Assembly: GCF_001020985.1 (NCBI RefSeq)
Contig: NZ_CP011542.1
Location: forward strand, 62,001-126,000
Length of the DNA: 64,000 bases
Direction of reading: 5' to 3'
Source of the DNA: Corynebacterium mustelae
GTDB lineage: Bacteria > Actinomycetota > Actinomycetes > Mycobacteriales > Mycobacteriaceae
Below, piece after piece: positions 43,692 to 52,309 of the stretch. Positions within the stretch are counted from its first letter, which is position 1, and the number at the start of each line of letters is the position of its first letter. Under the pieces are notes generated by a model. That model did no database searches and was not told the DNA's origin. It saw nothing but the letters and a program-made list of their open reading frames with translations. The position numbers and the translations under genes were made by a program.

Positions 43692-44362
43692 TGCTTATCG
43701 ACGACCTCACCGACGCAATACTGTCGTGCTGCGATCGCATCCCACCGGGCATGGTCGTAGCTTACGGCGATATTGCCGCTCAGGTGGGGTGCAATCCACG
43801 CCACGTCGGTCGGATCATGCGCACCCACGGCCATGTGACCTGCTGGTGGCGGGTAGTGCGAGCCGACGGAACCAGTGCGGTGGCCGACCGGGCTAGGCCG
43901 TTGTGGGAAGCGGAGGGCATTATCAGCGCCGCAGGGCGGGTGGATATGGCTTCGTATCGCTTTGATTTCGATGATGATAGTCGTGACTTTCCCCATTTTT
44001 CATCTGCCAAATCTTCCAAACCTGCGGTTGTAGAGAAAACTCCTAGTGATGGGGAGCAAGTAGCGTCACTGCGTGAAATGTCAGGACTGTCTATTGAACA
44101 GTTAGGGAAGCTTTTTGGGGTAAGCCGCAGATCTGTTCGCAATTGGATGAATGGACACCGCATGGCTAACCGGCACCAAGAGCGGTTATCGATGCTCATA
44201 TCTGAGATCCGCAGCTTGCCTGGTGAAACTCCTGATGAAAAGCGTGACGCACTTTTCTATTCTGTCGATAAACCAAGCCGATACCGAGAACTCGTAAGTA
44301 ATGTGGAGCGACCAGTTCAGTTGCAGTACCCGCCCTTCTCGCCTGGTGAGCCACTGAGTTGA
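43691..44362 (+). CDS. Alkyltransferase-like (ATL) domain fused to a helix-turn-helix domain
   Basis: 223-residue fusion. Residues 1-95 match the MGMT/Ada DNA-binding fold with IPPGMVVAYGDIAAQVG and RHVGRIMRTHG. The active-site PCHRV of true methyltransferases reads CWWRV, with Trp52 at the catalytic Cys position, so this is a non-catalytic ATL that flags alkylated bases for repair. A Ser/Lys/Pro linker (100-122) leads to an HTH, LREMSGLSIEQLGKLFGVSRRSVRNWMNG (127-155, split by type), and a tail rich in Arg and Pro. Free ATLs end near residue 100; the C-terminal domain is unusual. Confidence 0.85.
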   Translation: MLIDDLTDAILSCCDRIPPGMVVAYGDIAAQVGCNPRHVGRIMRTHGHVTCWWRVVRADGTSAVADRARPLWEAEGIISAAGRVDMASYRFDFDDDSRDFPHFSSAKSSKPAVVEKTPSDGEQVASLREMSGLSIEQLGKLFGVSRRSVRNWMNGHRMANRHQERLSMLISEIRSLPGETPDEKRDALFYSVDKPSRYRELVSNVERPVQLQYPPFSPGEPLS

Positions 44363-44475
44363 TGGCATAAAGCCGATAGTTGAAGACGGCACCAAGTGTA
44401 AGTGGTAAGGGGGAATGTTTTTGAAGAGAACTAACGCAACATTCCGTGTATGTACTAACGAATGTTGATGATGGA

Positions 44476-45591
44476 TCAGCCTCGATACAGATGCGCATTT
44501 TGATTAATGTGCTCCCGCAAATATGGCATGGCAAAAGTTACTTCACCATGACTTTTTGGGGTGAGCAATCCGCGATCAATGAGGCGGCGTCTGTAGGTTG
44601 AAGGTTGGCTTCCAGAAATCCCCATGGCCTCACCGATGTCAGAGGTTCGAGCCGATTCGCCCATGGCAGCAAGCGTGCATAAGAAATCCAACTCCCGAAA
44701 CGGGATATTGCGCAACGCGGGTTTATGCACCATTTCCCCCATACGTTCAATGACTAGCGGAAGGCTATCATGAACCTCGGCTTCAGTTATTTCATCACCG
44801 GTGGCCATAGTCCACGCGATTGAGCCGATGAGCTGAATGAGAAAGGCGTAGCCGTGGCAATAACCAGTGGCAAGACGTAGTGCATCTGTTGTGAAGTGTT
44901 TTTCACCTTGTTTGGCCGTTGAATCCAGGGCGTAAGACACATCTTCATCCGTGATCTCACCAAGGGTAATAGGAGTTGCACGCCGTAGGAAAGTGGTGCC
45001 AGGATGTTCCAGCAATCGAATTATTTCACCTGGTAGACCGGCGAAGCTCAATGCGATGTTGTATCCATCACGTACGGAATCTTGAATGGCGTCGGAAAGT
45101 TCGTGGAGGTCTTTTGGATGAGCTGCTTGTAGCTCATCCATGGTAATTAGTAGACCATGCCCAGATTCGGTCAATATTCGACTTACTTCATTCAGGCTGG
45201 TCCATAACGTGTGACCTTCAGGAAACCGTTGCTGAACAGAAACCCCTAACCCACCTATGCCGCCGACATTTATATTTGTGATGCTACGGTCAACAGTTTG
45301 AGGGTGGATTGCGTTGAGGATTCTAGGTAGTTGTCCTTGTACCAAGTCTTCAACCATTGATTCAGATGCTCTGGCTCTAACTACATGCCAACCTGTTTCT
45401 TTTGCTTTCGCTTCCATCTGATTAAGCAACGCAGTTTTTCCGGTCCCACGAATTCCCTGAATAAGTGTGAATCTATGCGGCGAACCGACGCCTTCTTTGA
45501 GGGCGAATTCAAAGTTGCGCAAAAATTGCATGCGCCCGACAAAGACGACGGGGTTGACTCCAAAGCTCGGTCGGAATGGGTTGGCTAACAT
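44476..45591 (-). CDS. AAA+ ATPase with C-terminal winged helix (Orc/Cdc6-like layout)
   Basis: About 371 residues. The N-terminus FRPSFGVNPVVFVGR precedes Walker A QGIRGTGKTALL. Walker B with the sensor region follows in LLITMDELQAAHP, then a lid domain (TDEDVSYALDS). A C-terminal winged helix (RELDFLCTLAAMGESARTSDI, SQPSTYRRRLIDRGLL) completes it. This order resembles Orc1/Cdc6 and STAND-like ATPases found in mobile elements. The start is uncertain: ATG at 45591 has AGGAG only two bases away, and the frame continues to a GTG at 45645 across the upstream iterons. The gene stands alone and convergent to the ATL fusion. Confidence 0.8.
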   Translation of the reverse strand: MLANPFRPSFGVNPVVFVGRMQFLRNFEFALKEGVGSPHRFTLIQGIRGTGKTALLNQMEAKAKETGWHVVRARASESMVEDLVQGQLPRILNAIHPQTVDRSITNINVGGIGGLGVSVQQRFPEGHTLWTSLNEVSRILTESGHGLLITMDELQAAHPKDLHELSDAIQDSVRDGYNIALSFAGLPGEIIRLLEHPGTTFLRRATPITLGEITDEDVSYALDSTAKQGEKHFTTDALRLATGYCHGYAFLIQLIGSIAWTMATGDEITEAEVHDSLPLVIERMGEMVHKPALRNIPFRELDFLCTLAAMGESARTSDIGEAMGISGSQPSTYRRRLIDRGLLTPKSHGEVTFAMPYLREHINQNAHLYRG

Positions 45592-45613
45592 GACTCCTAA
45601 TTCTACTTTTCGC

Positions 45614-45679
45614 TTGTAGTTTTTGTAGGATTTGTAGGTTTTCACACCGCCTGTAGGTTTTGTAGGATTTGTAGGTTTT
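45614..45679. repeat. Six 9-bp iterons (TTGTAGGNT) upstream of the AAA+ ATPase gene
   Basis: TTGTAG occurs at 45614, 45623, 45632, then (as CTGTAG) at 45651, and at 45660 and 45669: two groups of three with exact 9-bp spacing. This yields a perfect 22-bp direct repeat at 45621-45642 and 45658-45679. The position directly ahead of a gene for an ATPase with a winged helix suggests its own binding sites. Confidence 0.8.
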
Positions 45680-45705
45680 AGCCAGAGCCAGGGATTTTAG
45701 GCGGG

Positions 45706-46605
45706 CTACAGCTGGTTGCGAAGAAACTCGGCGACATCGGTTACACGATCCCGTGCAACGGTAGGGGTGGAGATGCGATGCTCGGAAACATACTCTTTGA
45801 CGGTTGCCTGCGCTTCCGCCCATAGGTAGCGGTCCGCGATAACGTCATGAGTGGCGACCTGCAGGAATGTTGGTGGGAGGTTTTCGGGGAACGAGGTGAC
45901 GCCACCTCGCACGGACTCCGGCAACATTGACAGGTCAAGGTGTGGAAAGGTCAACGCTAGGGCGTCGAAAAGCGAACTTGTAAGCACCGCCAACGCACCG
46001 CCGGAGGAATAACCCCAGGCACCTAGCGATGATGCACCATTCGCACGGGCCCAGGCGGCGGCATCCGCGACGGCAGAAATCACCTCCGGCAGCGTGTTTT
46101 CCGGAACCAATGGATAGTCCAGGTCGAGGATCGTCACGCCTGATAATTCGGCCACACCGGCGACTTCTGGACGCCACGCGTTTTCCAGCGCCACCCCGGA
46201 GCCTTTCCACCAGCCGCCGGGGTGCAGCGAAATTGCCCACTTACCTTCCAGGGGTTGGGACGGGCTAAAAAGCTGGGCATTCAGCTCCGGAACGTCGGTG
46301 ATCGTGACGTTTCCGGGGAACGCAACACCCGGCATTGCGTGATCCACAGCGGCCCCTAACATCAGCATCGCGGAATGGGTAATGCGATCTGGTAGCCGCG
46401 CGTCGAAGGTGTCTGCAGGTTCCGGATCGGAGGGATTATCGGACCACGGGGGATTTTTATCTGGCGCATCGTAATGGGCGGAAATATAGGTGGAGAGTTG
46501 TTCTAACTGCTGCTCAGGGGACATTTCGCGGTCGATGCCGCCGACCTGAAATTCGGCACGTTCAATTTTTTCTATCTCTTCTGCTGCTTTGGTGTTATCG
46601 CTCAT
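45706..46605 (-). CDS. Alpha/beta-hydrolase, hormone-sensitive-lipase type
   Basis: 299-residue hydrolase. The oxyanion motif HPGGWWKG near residue 127 corresponds to HGGG of the HSL/esterase group. The nucleophile elbow is GYSSGGAL (Ser near 202). Catalytic acid and base lie in ATHDVIADRYL and the following helix. An N-terminal acidic extension of about 45 residues precedes the core. The substrate is unknown. Start codon lies only 46 bases from the divergent gene's start. Confidence 0.85.
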   Translation of the reverse strand: MSDNTKAAEEIEKIERAEFQVGGIDREMSPEQQLEQLSTYISAHYDAPDKNPPWSDNPSDPEPADTFDARLPDRITHSAMLMLGAAVDHAMPGVAFPGNVTITDVPELNAQLFSPSQPLEGKWAISLHPGGWWKGSGVALENAWRPEVAGVAELSGVTILDLDYPLVPENTLPEVISAVADAAAWARANGASSLGAWGYSSGGALAVLTSSLFDALALTFPHLDLSMLPESVRGGVTSFPENLPPTFLQVATHDVIADRYLWAEAQATVKEYVSEHRISTPTVARDRVTDVAEFLRNQL

Positions 46606-46650
46606 GGCATCATGGTATCCAAAGATGAACTAAGTAGTAAGGGGCCAGGC

Positions 46651-47241
46651 ATGGAACGCGTGTCCGAGATTCTTGATGCGACTTTAACTCCGACGAAATC
46701 GGAGATCCTCACCGATGTTTTTGGGCCGCATGAACTTATAGGCGCATTCCGGTTTGTGGATCCGAACGGCGAAGTGGGAATCGAAACCATGATCGTTAGT
46801 CAAACCGGACCGCTACTACAATTGCCCGTGACCTACCGAAGTCACAGAATCAGTGATGATTTTGAGGTTTCTACCATGCAGCACAGCGAGCTGGGGCAAC
46901 GATATGTCACTAAAACCATCGCCGACCCGGTAGCTGTCGCCGAGTATATACGGGTGATTATCGAAGGCGATACCAATGCGCAGCGTTCCGATGGGGTACA
47001 ACCACCGCTGGTTATTCGCGGAACCGGCAGCGCCGGGGCGGATAACCTGACAATTGAAAACATTCACCTTGATGAGATTTCCGGCGATACCGTCACGGGA
47101 AATATCGACATCAACGGTGAACGCAAGCACTTCAGACTGGAACTACCCACCGAATTAGAACCAAAGCCAGTGCAGTTGGCGTTGGTCGGTACCGACACTG
47201 AAACCGGGGTTGCTTATGTGCTGGCGGAGCTGACGATCTAG
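46651..47241 (+). CDS. Conserved protein resembling the maltokinase N-terminal cap domain
   Basis: 196-residue soluble protein from the ATG at 46651, which has TAAGGGG seven bases ahead; the open frame to 46612 is rejected. The sequence (IGAFRFVDPNGEVGIETMIV, LQLPVTYRSHRISDD, TEHSELGQRYV-like QHSELGQRYVTK) resembles the N-cap of actinobacterial maltokinases (CG50-type), here without a kinase domain. Its partner or ligand is unknown. Its stop directly abuts the ABC ATPase start, so it heads the exporter operon. Confidence 0.7.
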   Translation: MERVSEILDATLTPTKSEILTDVFGPHELIGAFRFVDPNGEVGIETMIVSQTGPLLQLPVTYRSHRISDDFEVSTMQHSELGQRYVTKTIADPVAVAEYIRVIIEGDTNAQRSDGVQPPLVIRGTGSAGADNLTIENIHLDEISGDTVTGNIDINGERKHFRLELPTELEPKPVQLALVGTDTETGVAYVLAELTI

Positions 47242-48180
47242 GTGGTTGTTTTAGACGTTAAAAACCTCAAGCGATCGTTCGATAACGGTGCAACGTTCGC
47301 GGTAAAAGACGTATCTTTTAGCGTGAATCAAGGTGAGATTCTCGGGCTGGTAGGCATAAACGGCGCGGGGAAAACCACAACGGTGAAAATGTGCGGCACG
47401 TTATTGGCACCAACTGCGGGCTCAATCACCGTCGCAGGCATTGATGCAGTGGCGAAACCGCAGCAGGCGCGTTCACACATCGGGTTGGTTCTTGGGGTGG
47501 AAAAAGGTTTCTATCCCCGAGCGACGGTGAATGCAAACATGCGGTTTTTCGCAGATCTTGCTGGGGTTTCCTACCGCAACCAGCAACAAGAAATCAGTCG
47601 GGTACTGGAGTTGGTGGGCCTTGCCGATAAATTATCGGTGAAAGCGGCCGCCCTATCCCATGGACAGAAGCAACGTTTGCATATCGCGCGGGCACTGTTA
47701 GGGAACCCGCAGGTATTGCTTTTCGACGAACCCACCAGCGGCCTCGACCCCGATATTGCGCTTAAGGTGCGGGACGTGATTAGGAAAGCTGCCGACCAAG
47801 GTGCCGGAATGGTGCTCACATCGCATTCCATGTCGGAAATCTCCCAGTTATCCGATCGAATCGCGGTTTTAAACAACGGCGAAATTTCGATTGTGGGCAA
47901 AGAGAAAGACATTTTCGACTTCGCCCACGTCGATCAGGTGCTCGGGTTTAGTTTCGTGCCGCAATACGATTCCGAATTAGAGGACATTAAAACCGCACTG
48001 CGACCCTACGGACGCACGGTTATCAAACCGCATGGCGGAATGTGGCGACTCACCCACTACGTTCCAGTGGGCGTATCAATGCCAGGACTAACCGATCTGG
48101 TTAAAGACCGGGAATACACCCTGCGCTCTGCGGTATTGGAGGACGCTTTCTTGGCGTTGGCGGCGAATGGAAACGAGTAA
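47242..48180 (+). CDS. ABC exporter ATPase
   Basis: 312-residue ATP-binding subunit of an ABC-2 exporter. Walker A GINGAGKTTTVKM, Q-loop region, signature LSHGQKQRLH, Walker B VLLFDEPTSGLD and switch His in TSHSMSE. The C-terminal 80 residues form the extension typical of NatA/DrrA-like exporters. GTG start touching the preceding stop codon. It works with the two permeases that follow. Confidence 0.93.
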   Translation: MVVLDVKNLKRSFDNGATFAVKDVSFSVNQGEILGLVGINGAGKTTTVKMCGTLLAPTAGSITVAGIDAVAKPQQARSHIGLVLGVEKGFYPRATVNANMRFFADLAGVSYRNQQQEISRVLELVGLADKLSVKAAALSHGQKQRLHIARALLGNPQVLLFDEPTSGLDPDIALKVRDVIRKAADQGAGMVLTSHSMSEISQLSDRIAVLNNGEISIVGKEKDIFDFAHVDQVLGFSFVPQYDSELEDIKTALRPYGRTVIKPHGGMWRLTHYVPVGVSMPGLTDLVKDREYTLRSAVLEDAFLALAANGNE

Positions 48181-48186
48181 CTAGGC

Positions 48187-48918
48187 ATGGGGTTTGTGCG
48201 TTTTATCCGAATGGCGTGGTTTCAGTTGATCGAATTTAGCCGCACCACATATTTTTTCCAATTGGTCATAAGCACCACGGTGGTTGCCGGAATCATTCAA
48301 CGAATAGGCGTTGCCGCTTGGGGCGGTGACCCCTACCTGGGTTTTGTTCGCACCATAGCCATCGGCATGTGGACCTTAGCCGCTACCGCGTCGGGGATCT
48401 TAGGGTTTGAGCGCTTCAAAGGCACCCTCGTTTTCTTAGTGTCAGGGCGTATTTCATCCCTTGCCGGATTAGCGCCCACCGTCACTGCCTGCGCCACCTT
48501 TGGCTTACTTGCGGCACCTATTTCTTGGCTTGTGTGGTTTCCGCACGCAACTAACGCACCGGCTCTTCAATTGTGTGCAGGGCTTGTGGTCTTATGGCTA
48601 TCGGTCGTAGTTAGCAGCTACATGATAGCGGCGGTCTTTATCGCAACCCCCAATGCGTTGGCCTACGAAGGGTTACTACTGGTGCCGCTTTTAGCGCTCA
48701 GTGGCATTTTTGATTTCACGGTGGCGGGCTACCTGGCAAGTGACGTCACCAGGTTCTTTATCCCCAGCGCGGGGGCGTTTCGCTACCTTGCTGCAGGAAA
48801 CCCAGTGGACGCGGTGATTGCCGTGGCGGTTACCGGGTTGTGGCTTGTACTGGTGCGAGTTGTAGCGAACGCAACACTTGCCGCCGCCCGCCGTGATGCA
48901 ACGATAGATGTGGTGTAA
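48187..48918 (+). CDS. ABC-2 family permease 1
   Basis: 243-residue permease with six membrane segments, weakly conserved as usual for ABC-2 exporters. It begins seven bases after the ATPase gene. The region GILGFERFKGTLVFLVSGRIS corresponds to the cytoplasmic coupling loop. It pairs with the next permease; the exported molecule (drug, lipid or peptide) is unknown. Confidence 0.85.
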   Translation: MGFVRFIRMAWFQLIEFSRTTYFFQLVISTTVVAGIIQRIGVAAWGGDPYLGFVRTIAIGMWTLAATASGILGFERFKGTLVFLVSGRISSLAGLAPTVTACATFGLLAAPISWLVWFPHATNAPALQLCAGLVVLWLSVVVSSYMIAAVFIATPNALAYEGLLLVPLLALSGIFDFTVAGYLASDVTRFFIPSAGAFRYLAAGNPVDAVIAVAVTGLWLVLVRVVANATLAAARRDATIDVV

Positions 48919-48922
48919 GCTC

Positions 48923-49648
48923 ATGCGATTTATCTTTGATACGGCACGGGTTGCCGCCCGAAGCACTGGAACCTTTGCCAATCTTCGCACCTTTATTGTC
49001 GGAGTATTTGTGATTCCGCTTCTTGGTGTGGCCTTCAATGTCCTACTCGGGCAGGGAATAGGTGCACCAGATGTGCGTGCGATCGCATTGGCGTCGTTAA
49101 GCATAGGCGTCCTAGGGATCGCGGCGAGTACCTTTGTTGCAATCGTGGTGCACGATCGCACGCTTGGAATCATCGACGAGGTATTCTTCCGCCCGGGACA
49201 CAGCTGGAAATACCTCATGGGAATCGCTATCCCGGCTTTCGGCACGGCAGTACTCACCGGCTGCGTATTATTCCTGATACTCGGTGGTTTTCACCCGCTT
49301 ATGATGCTGCGTTTGGTGTTGCCTGCGGCGTTATGCGGCATCTGCTTCGGGGTCGCTGCCGCAGGAATCGGCTTAGCTAAAGGAAATCCCTATTTTCTCC
49401 TCAATTGGGTCATAGCGTTTCTGCCTTTAACCACGGGTGCAGTGGTGCCGCTGAGCTATTACCCAGAATTTATGCGGTATTTGCCCCTAAGTGCTGTGGT
49501 GCAATCGTGGCGGGAGAACACCCCGCTATCGCTTGTCGACGCCACCTACAACATCGGGTTCTTTATCCTCATCGCAATCCTCGGATTCATCGCCACCAAA
49601 CGCTATGTCGCAGCCATTAGATCTGGAACCCAATTCCACGCGCTATAA
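48923..49648 (+). CDS. ABC-2 family permease 2
   Basis: 241-residue partner permease with six membrane segments; DRTLGIIDEVFFRPGHSWKYLMG corresponds to the coupling loop of ABC-2 proteins. An ATG at 48908 overlapping the preceding gene by 11 bases is an alternative start; 48923 follows the stop by four bases. Ends the operon just before a strong bidirectional terminator. Confidence 0.83.
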   Translation: MRFIFDTARVAARSTGTFANLRTFIVGVFVIPLLGVAFNVLLGQGIGAPDVRAIALASLSIGVLGIAASTFVAIVVHDRTLGIIDEVFFRPGHSWKYLMGIAIPAFGTAVLTGCVLFLILGGFHPLMMLRLVLPAALCGICFGVAAAGIGLAKGNPYFLLNWVIAFLPLTTGAVVPLSYYPEFMRYLPLSAVVQSWRENTPLSLVDATYNIGFFILIAILGFIATKRYVAAIRSGTQFHAL

Positions 49649-49656
49649 AACCACAA

Positions 49657-49700
49657 AACGCGCGGCAGTGATCTTCATTGGATCTGCCGCGCGTTCATTT
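49657..49700. terminator. Bidirectional intrinsic terminator
   Basis: Perfect 12-bp GC-rich stem AACGCGCGGCAG/CTGCCGCGCGTT (49657-49668, 49684-49695) with an inner GATC/GATC pairing, followed by CATTTTT on the plus side and TTTTGTGGTTTT on the minus side. It serves the convergent ABC exporter and M13 peptidase genes. Confidence 0.85.
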
Positions 49701-49715
49701 TTGGTTAACCCAGGT

Positions 49716-51647
49716 TTACCAGATGGTCACTCGATCTTCTGGTTCGATGAACACCTTCGCGCCGGGGCTGACATCGAATGCATCGTAGAATTCTGCAACG
49801 TTACCGGCAATAACGTTGCAGCGGAATTCGGCAGGGGAGTGTGGATCGATGGCTAGCAATTGGGCTGCGTATTCCGGGCGGAGTTTGGTGCGCCAAATAT
49901 GCGCCCACGATAGGAACAGTCGCTGCAAGCCGGAATACTCGTGTTCGCTTAATCCTGGATCGGCACCGTCAGCGATAAACGGCTTGACCGGGGAGGAATC
50001 GAAATCCAATCCCTTGTCGGCGAGGTAGAGCCGGTAAGCAACCACGGCGATGCCCAGACCACCCAGGTCGCCGATGTTTTCACCGAGGGTGAATTCGCCG
50101 TTAACGCCAGCTGTTTCTATGCCAGTTCCCTCTAATACCGCTGGAACGAGACCATTAAATTGCTTAACTAGCTTGGCGGTTAGCTCGGTAAAGGCGGCGC
50201 GATCCTCGTCAGTCCACCAAGATTGCAGATTACCATCGCCGTCGTATTGTGAACCTTGGTCATCGAAACCGTGACCGATCTCGTGTCCGATCACAGCGCC
50301 AATCGCGCCGAAATTCTCGGCAGTATCAGCCTCTGGGGAATAGAACGGCGGGCGCAAAATCGCAGCAGGGAACGTAATGTCGTTGACCACCGGGTTGTAG
50401 AACGCATTAACGGTCTGTGGGGTGCTAAACCACTCGTCCCGGTCGGCCGGTTTGCCAACCTTTGCTAGCTCGTATGCGTGCTCAAACGCGCTGCCCTTTC
50501 GGACGTTTTCTACCAGGTCGGCACCATAAGGGGAGAAATCCAGATCCCCATAGTCACGCCATTTATCTGGGTAGCCGATCTTGGCGCGGAATTTCGCCAA
50601 CTTCTCCAACGCCTTTTCACGGGTTGTTGGCGTCATCCATGCCAGATTGCTGATGCGCTCGTGATATGCCTTGACCAGGTAGTCCACCAAGGTGAGCATT
50701 TCTTGCTTGGAACTTGCCGGGAAGTACTTGTCGACGAATAATTGACCGATCTCCTGACCCACAAACCCCTCGGCGAGATTAAGGGCTCGCTTCCACCGAT
50801 CTCGCTGTTCGGTCGCGCCGGTGAGTTTGGTGCCGAAGAAATCAAAGCTGGCACGGGCAATCTCTCCGGTCAAAAGTGCCGCACGCGAATTCAGAATCCG
50901 CCACGTAGCCCACAGTTTCCAATCCGCCAGCCGTTCTTCAGTCAACAGGGAATCTAAGTGAGCCATGAAGTCCGGCATCATCACAATGAGCCGCTGTTGT
51001 GGCACCTCAGCTGCGCGCAACATAGCCGCAACTTTTTCTGGCATTTGGTCAAATTCGGTGGGATTGAAGGTCTTAACTGCGTCCCGGGTACTGACTACGT
51101 CCCAGTGACCAGCAGCGATGTCCTTCTCCAGGGCGACAATTCGGTCAGCCGCGTCACCGTCAATGTTTAAGAACTTCAACATGCGCGCCACATGTTCCCT
51201 GTAAGCAGCGAGGGTCTCAGCGTGTGCCTCATCCCGGTAATAGGCTTCGTCCGGGAGGTTAAGCCCGCCTTGGAATAGGTACACCACAGCGTCTTCGCTG
51301 GCGGAATCTTTCGTCACCCACATGCCTACTGGGGCGCCGATTCCCACCTTGTCGAGTGCTCCTAGCGCATCGACGAAATCGGCGACGGTGGAAACGTCGA
51401 TAAGCTGCAAGTCCGGTTCGATTGCTGCGATGCCCTTTTCTTCAATGCCAGCTTCGTCCATGAATGAACGATACAATTTGCCTGCGCGGGATTCCTGGGT
51501 GGCTGAGACAATCTCATGAACATCAATTTCTGATTGGTCACGCAACTGATAAAAGGTGCCTTCAGAAGCGCGATCAGCAGGGATAACATGCGTATCAAGC
51601 CACGGTCCGTTAACAAAACGGAAAAGATCGTTCATCGGTATAGTCAT
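49716..51647 (-). CDS. M13-family zinc metallopeptidase (PepO/neprilysin-like)
   Basis: 643-residue endopeptidase. Zinc ligands are His455 and His459 in HEIGH within VIGHEIGHGFDDQGSQYD, with the third ligand in GENIGDLGG. NAFYNPVVNDITFPAAIL before it and the C-terminal CNVIAGNVAEFYDAFDVSPG are typical. No signal peptide is visible, as in bacterial PepO, so it is probably cytosolic. The ATG at 51647 (MTIPMNDLF) fits the family; the extension to 51689 overlaps the divergent gene. Confidence 0.93.
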   Translation of the reverse strand: MTIPMNDLFRFVNGPWLDTHVIPADRASEGTFYQLRDQSEIDVHEIVSATQESRAGKLYRSFMDEAGIEEKGIAAIEPDLQLIDVSTVADFVDALGALDKVGIGAPVGMWVTKDSASEDAVVYLFQGGLNLPDEAYYRDEAHAETLAAYREHVARMLKFLNIDGDAADRIVALEKDIAAGHWDVVSTRDAVKTFNPTEFDQMPEKVAAMLRAAEVPQQRLIVMMPDFMAHLDSLLTEERLADWKLWATWRILNSRAALLTGEIARASFDFFGTKLTGATEQRDRWKRALNLAEGFVGQEIGQLFVDKYFPASSKQEMLTLVDYLVKAYHERISNLAWMTPTTREKALEKLAKFRAKIGYPDKWRDYGDLDFSPYGADLVENVRKGSAFEHAYELAKVGKPADRDEWFSTPQTVNAFYNPVVNDITFPAAILRPPFYSPEADTAENFGAIGAVIGHEIGHGFDDQGSQYDGDGNLQSWWTDEDRAAFTELTAKLVKQFNGLVPAVLEGTGIETAGVNGEFTLGENIGDLGGLGIAVVAYRLYLADKGLDFDSSPVKPFIADGADPGLSEHEYSGLQRLFLSWAHIWRTKLRPEYAAQLLAIDPHSPAEFRCNVIAGNVAEFYDAFDVSPGAKVFIEPEDRVTIW

Positions 51648-51687
51648 GAAAACAACATTAGCTAATTTCGTCTTGTAAGTTAGGATC

Positions 51688-52308
51688 ATGGCTTTTTACC
51701 GACACCGACCTACTGGCACCACTGCCTCGTGGGTGGGCTTTAGCGGATTTTTACTATTTCTCCTGGTACTTCCTACCATTCTTAATTTCGTGGTCCCCGA
51801 AGGCGAACCAGTAAAAGAACCCGTCCGATTGGGCTATAAAGACGAGGATTGGGAAATCCAACTCAAAGATTTCGACGGCCAACCAATCGAGTGCGCCGAA
51901 GCCGTTTCGGAAACTTTTACCAAACGTTGGGAATGTGACAACTTCGTGTTGGACACCACTGTCATTGAATCCGGTGAACAGCCAAGCCGCACACTGTGGC
52001 GGGCAATTCGGGGCTACAGCACGCACACCCCACCAACCAACGGCGATATGTATCGAAGCGGCAACGTCCGGTTTATGGACAACTTCGACGAGGCCAACCA
52101 AACCGGAATCACCCTCACTGGACATGGGGAACAGGACGGCAACGCTATTCTTGTGTTGATCTCCGGGGAAAACCGCGATGACGCGGTGGATTTGGTCCTA
52201 TCCACCCTGCTCAAAGAAGACGCCGAACTTTCAGGCAAAAAGCTTTCACTCAACGAGGTCGACCCCGATAGCTTTCAAGAGATAACCTCAGATTGGAGCG
52301 CTGCCTAG
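51688..52308 (+). CDS. Membrane-anchored protein, function unknown
   Basis: 206-residue protein with one N-terminal membrane helix (about residues 15-37) after a basic start, then a soluble, mostly acidic domain expected outside the cell. It has three Cys (near 72, 84 and the ECAEA region) and no recognised motif. It lies one base before the PrsW-like protease gene on the same strand and could be its substrate or partner; this is inference from position. Confidence 0.7.
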   Translation: MAFYRHRPTGTTASWVGFSGFLLFLLVLPTILNFVVPEGEPVKEPVRLGYKDEDWEIQLKDFDGQPIECAEAVSETFTKRWECDNFVLDTTVIESGEQPSRTLWRAIRGYSTHTPPTNGDMYRSGNVRFMDNFDEANQTGITLTGHGEQDGNAILVLISGENRDDAVDLVLSTLLKEDAELSGKKLSLNEVDPDSFQEITSDWSAA

Positions 52309-52309
52309 C

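Noticed and set aside
45614..45679. Short repeats considered as a CRISPR array
   Set aside because: Units are 9 bp with no unique spacers and there are no cas genes; they are iterons.
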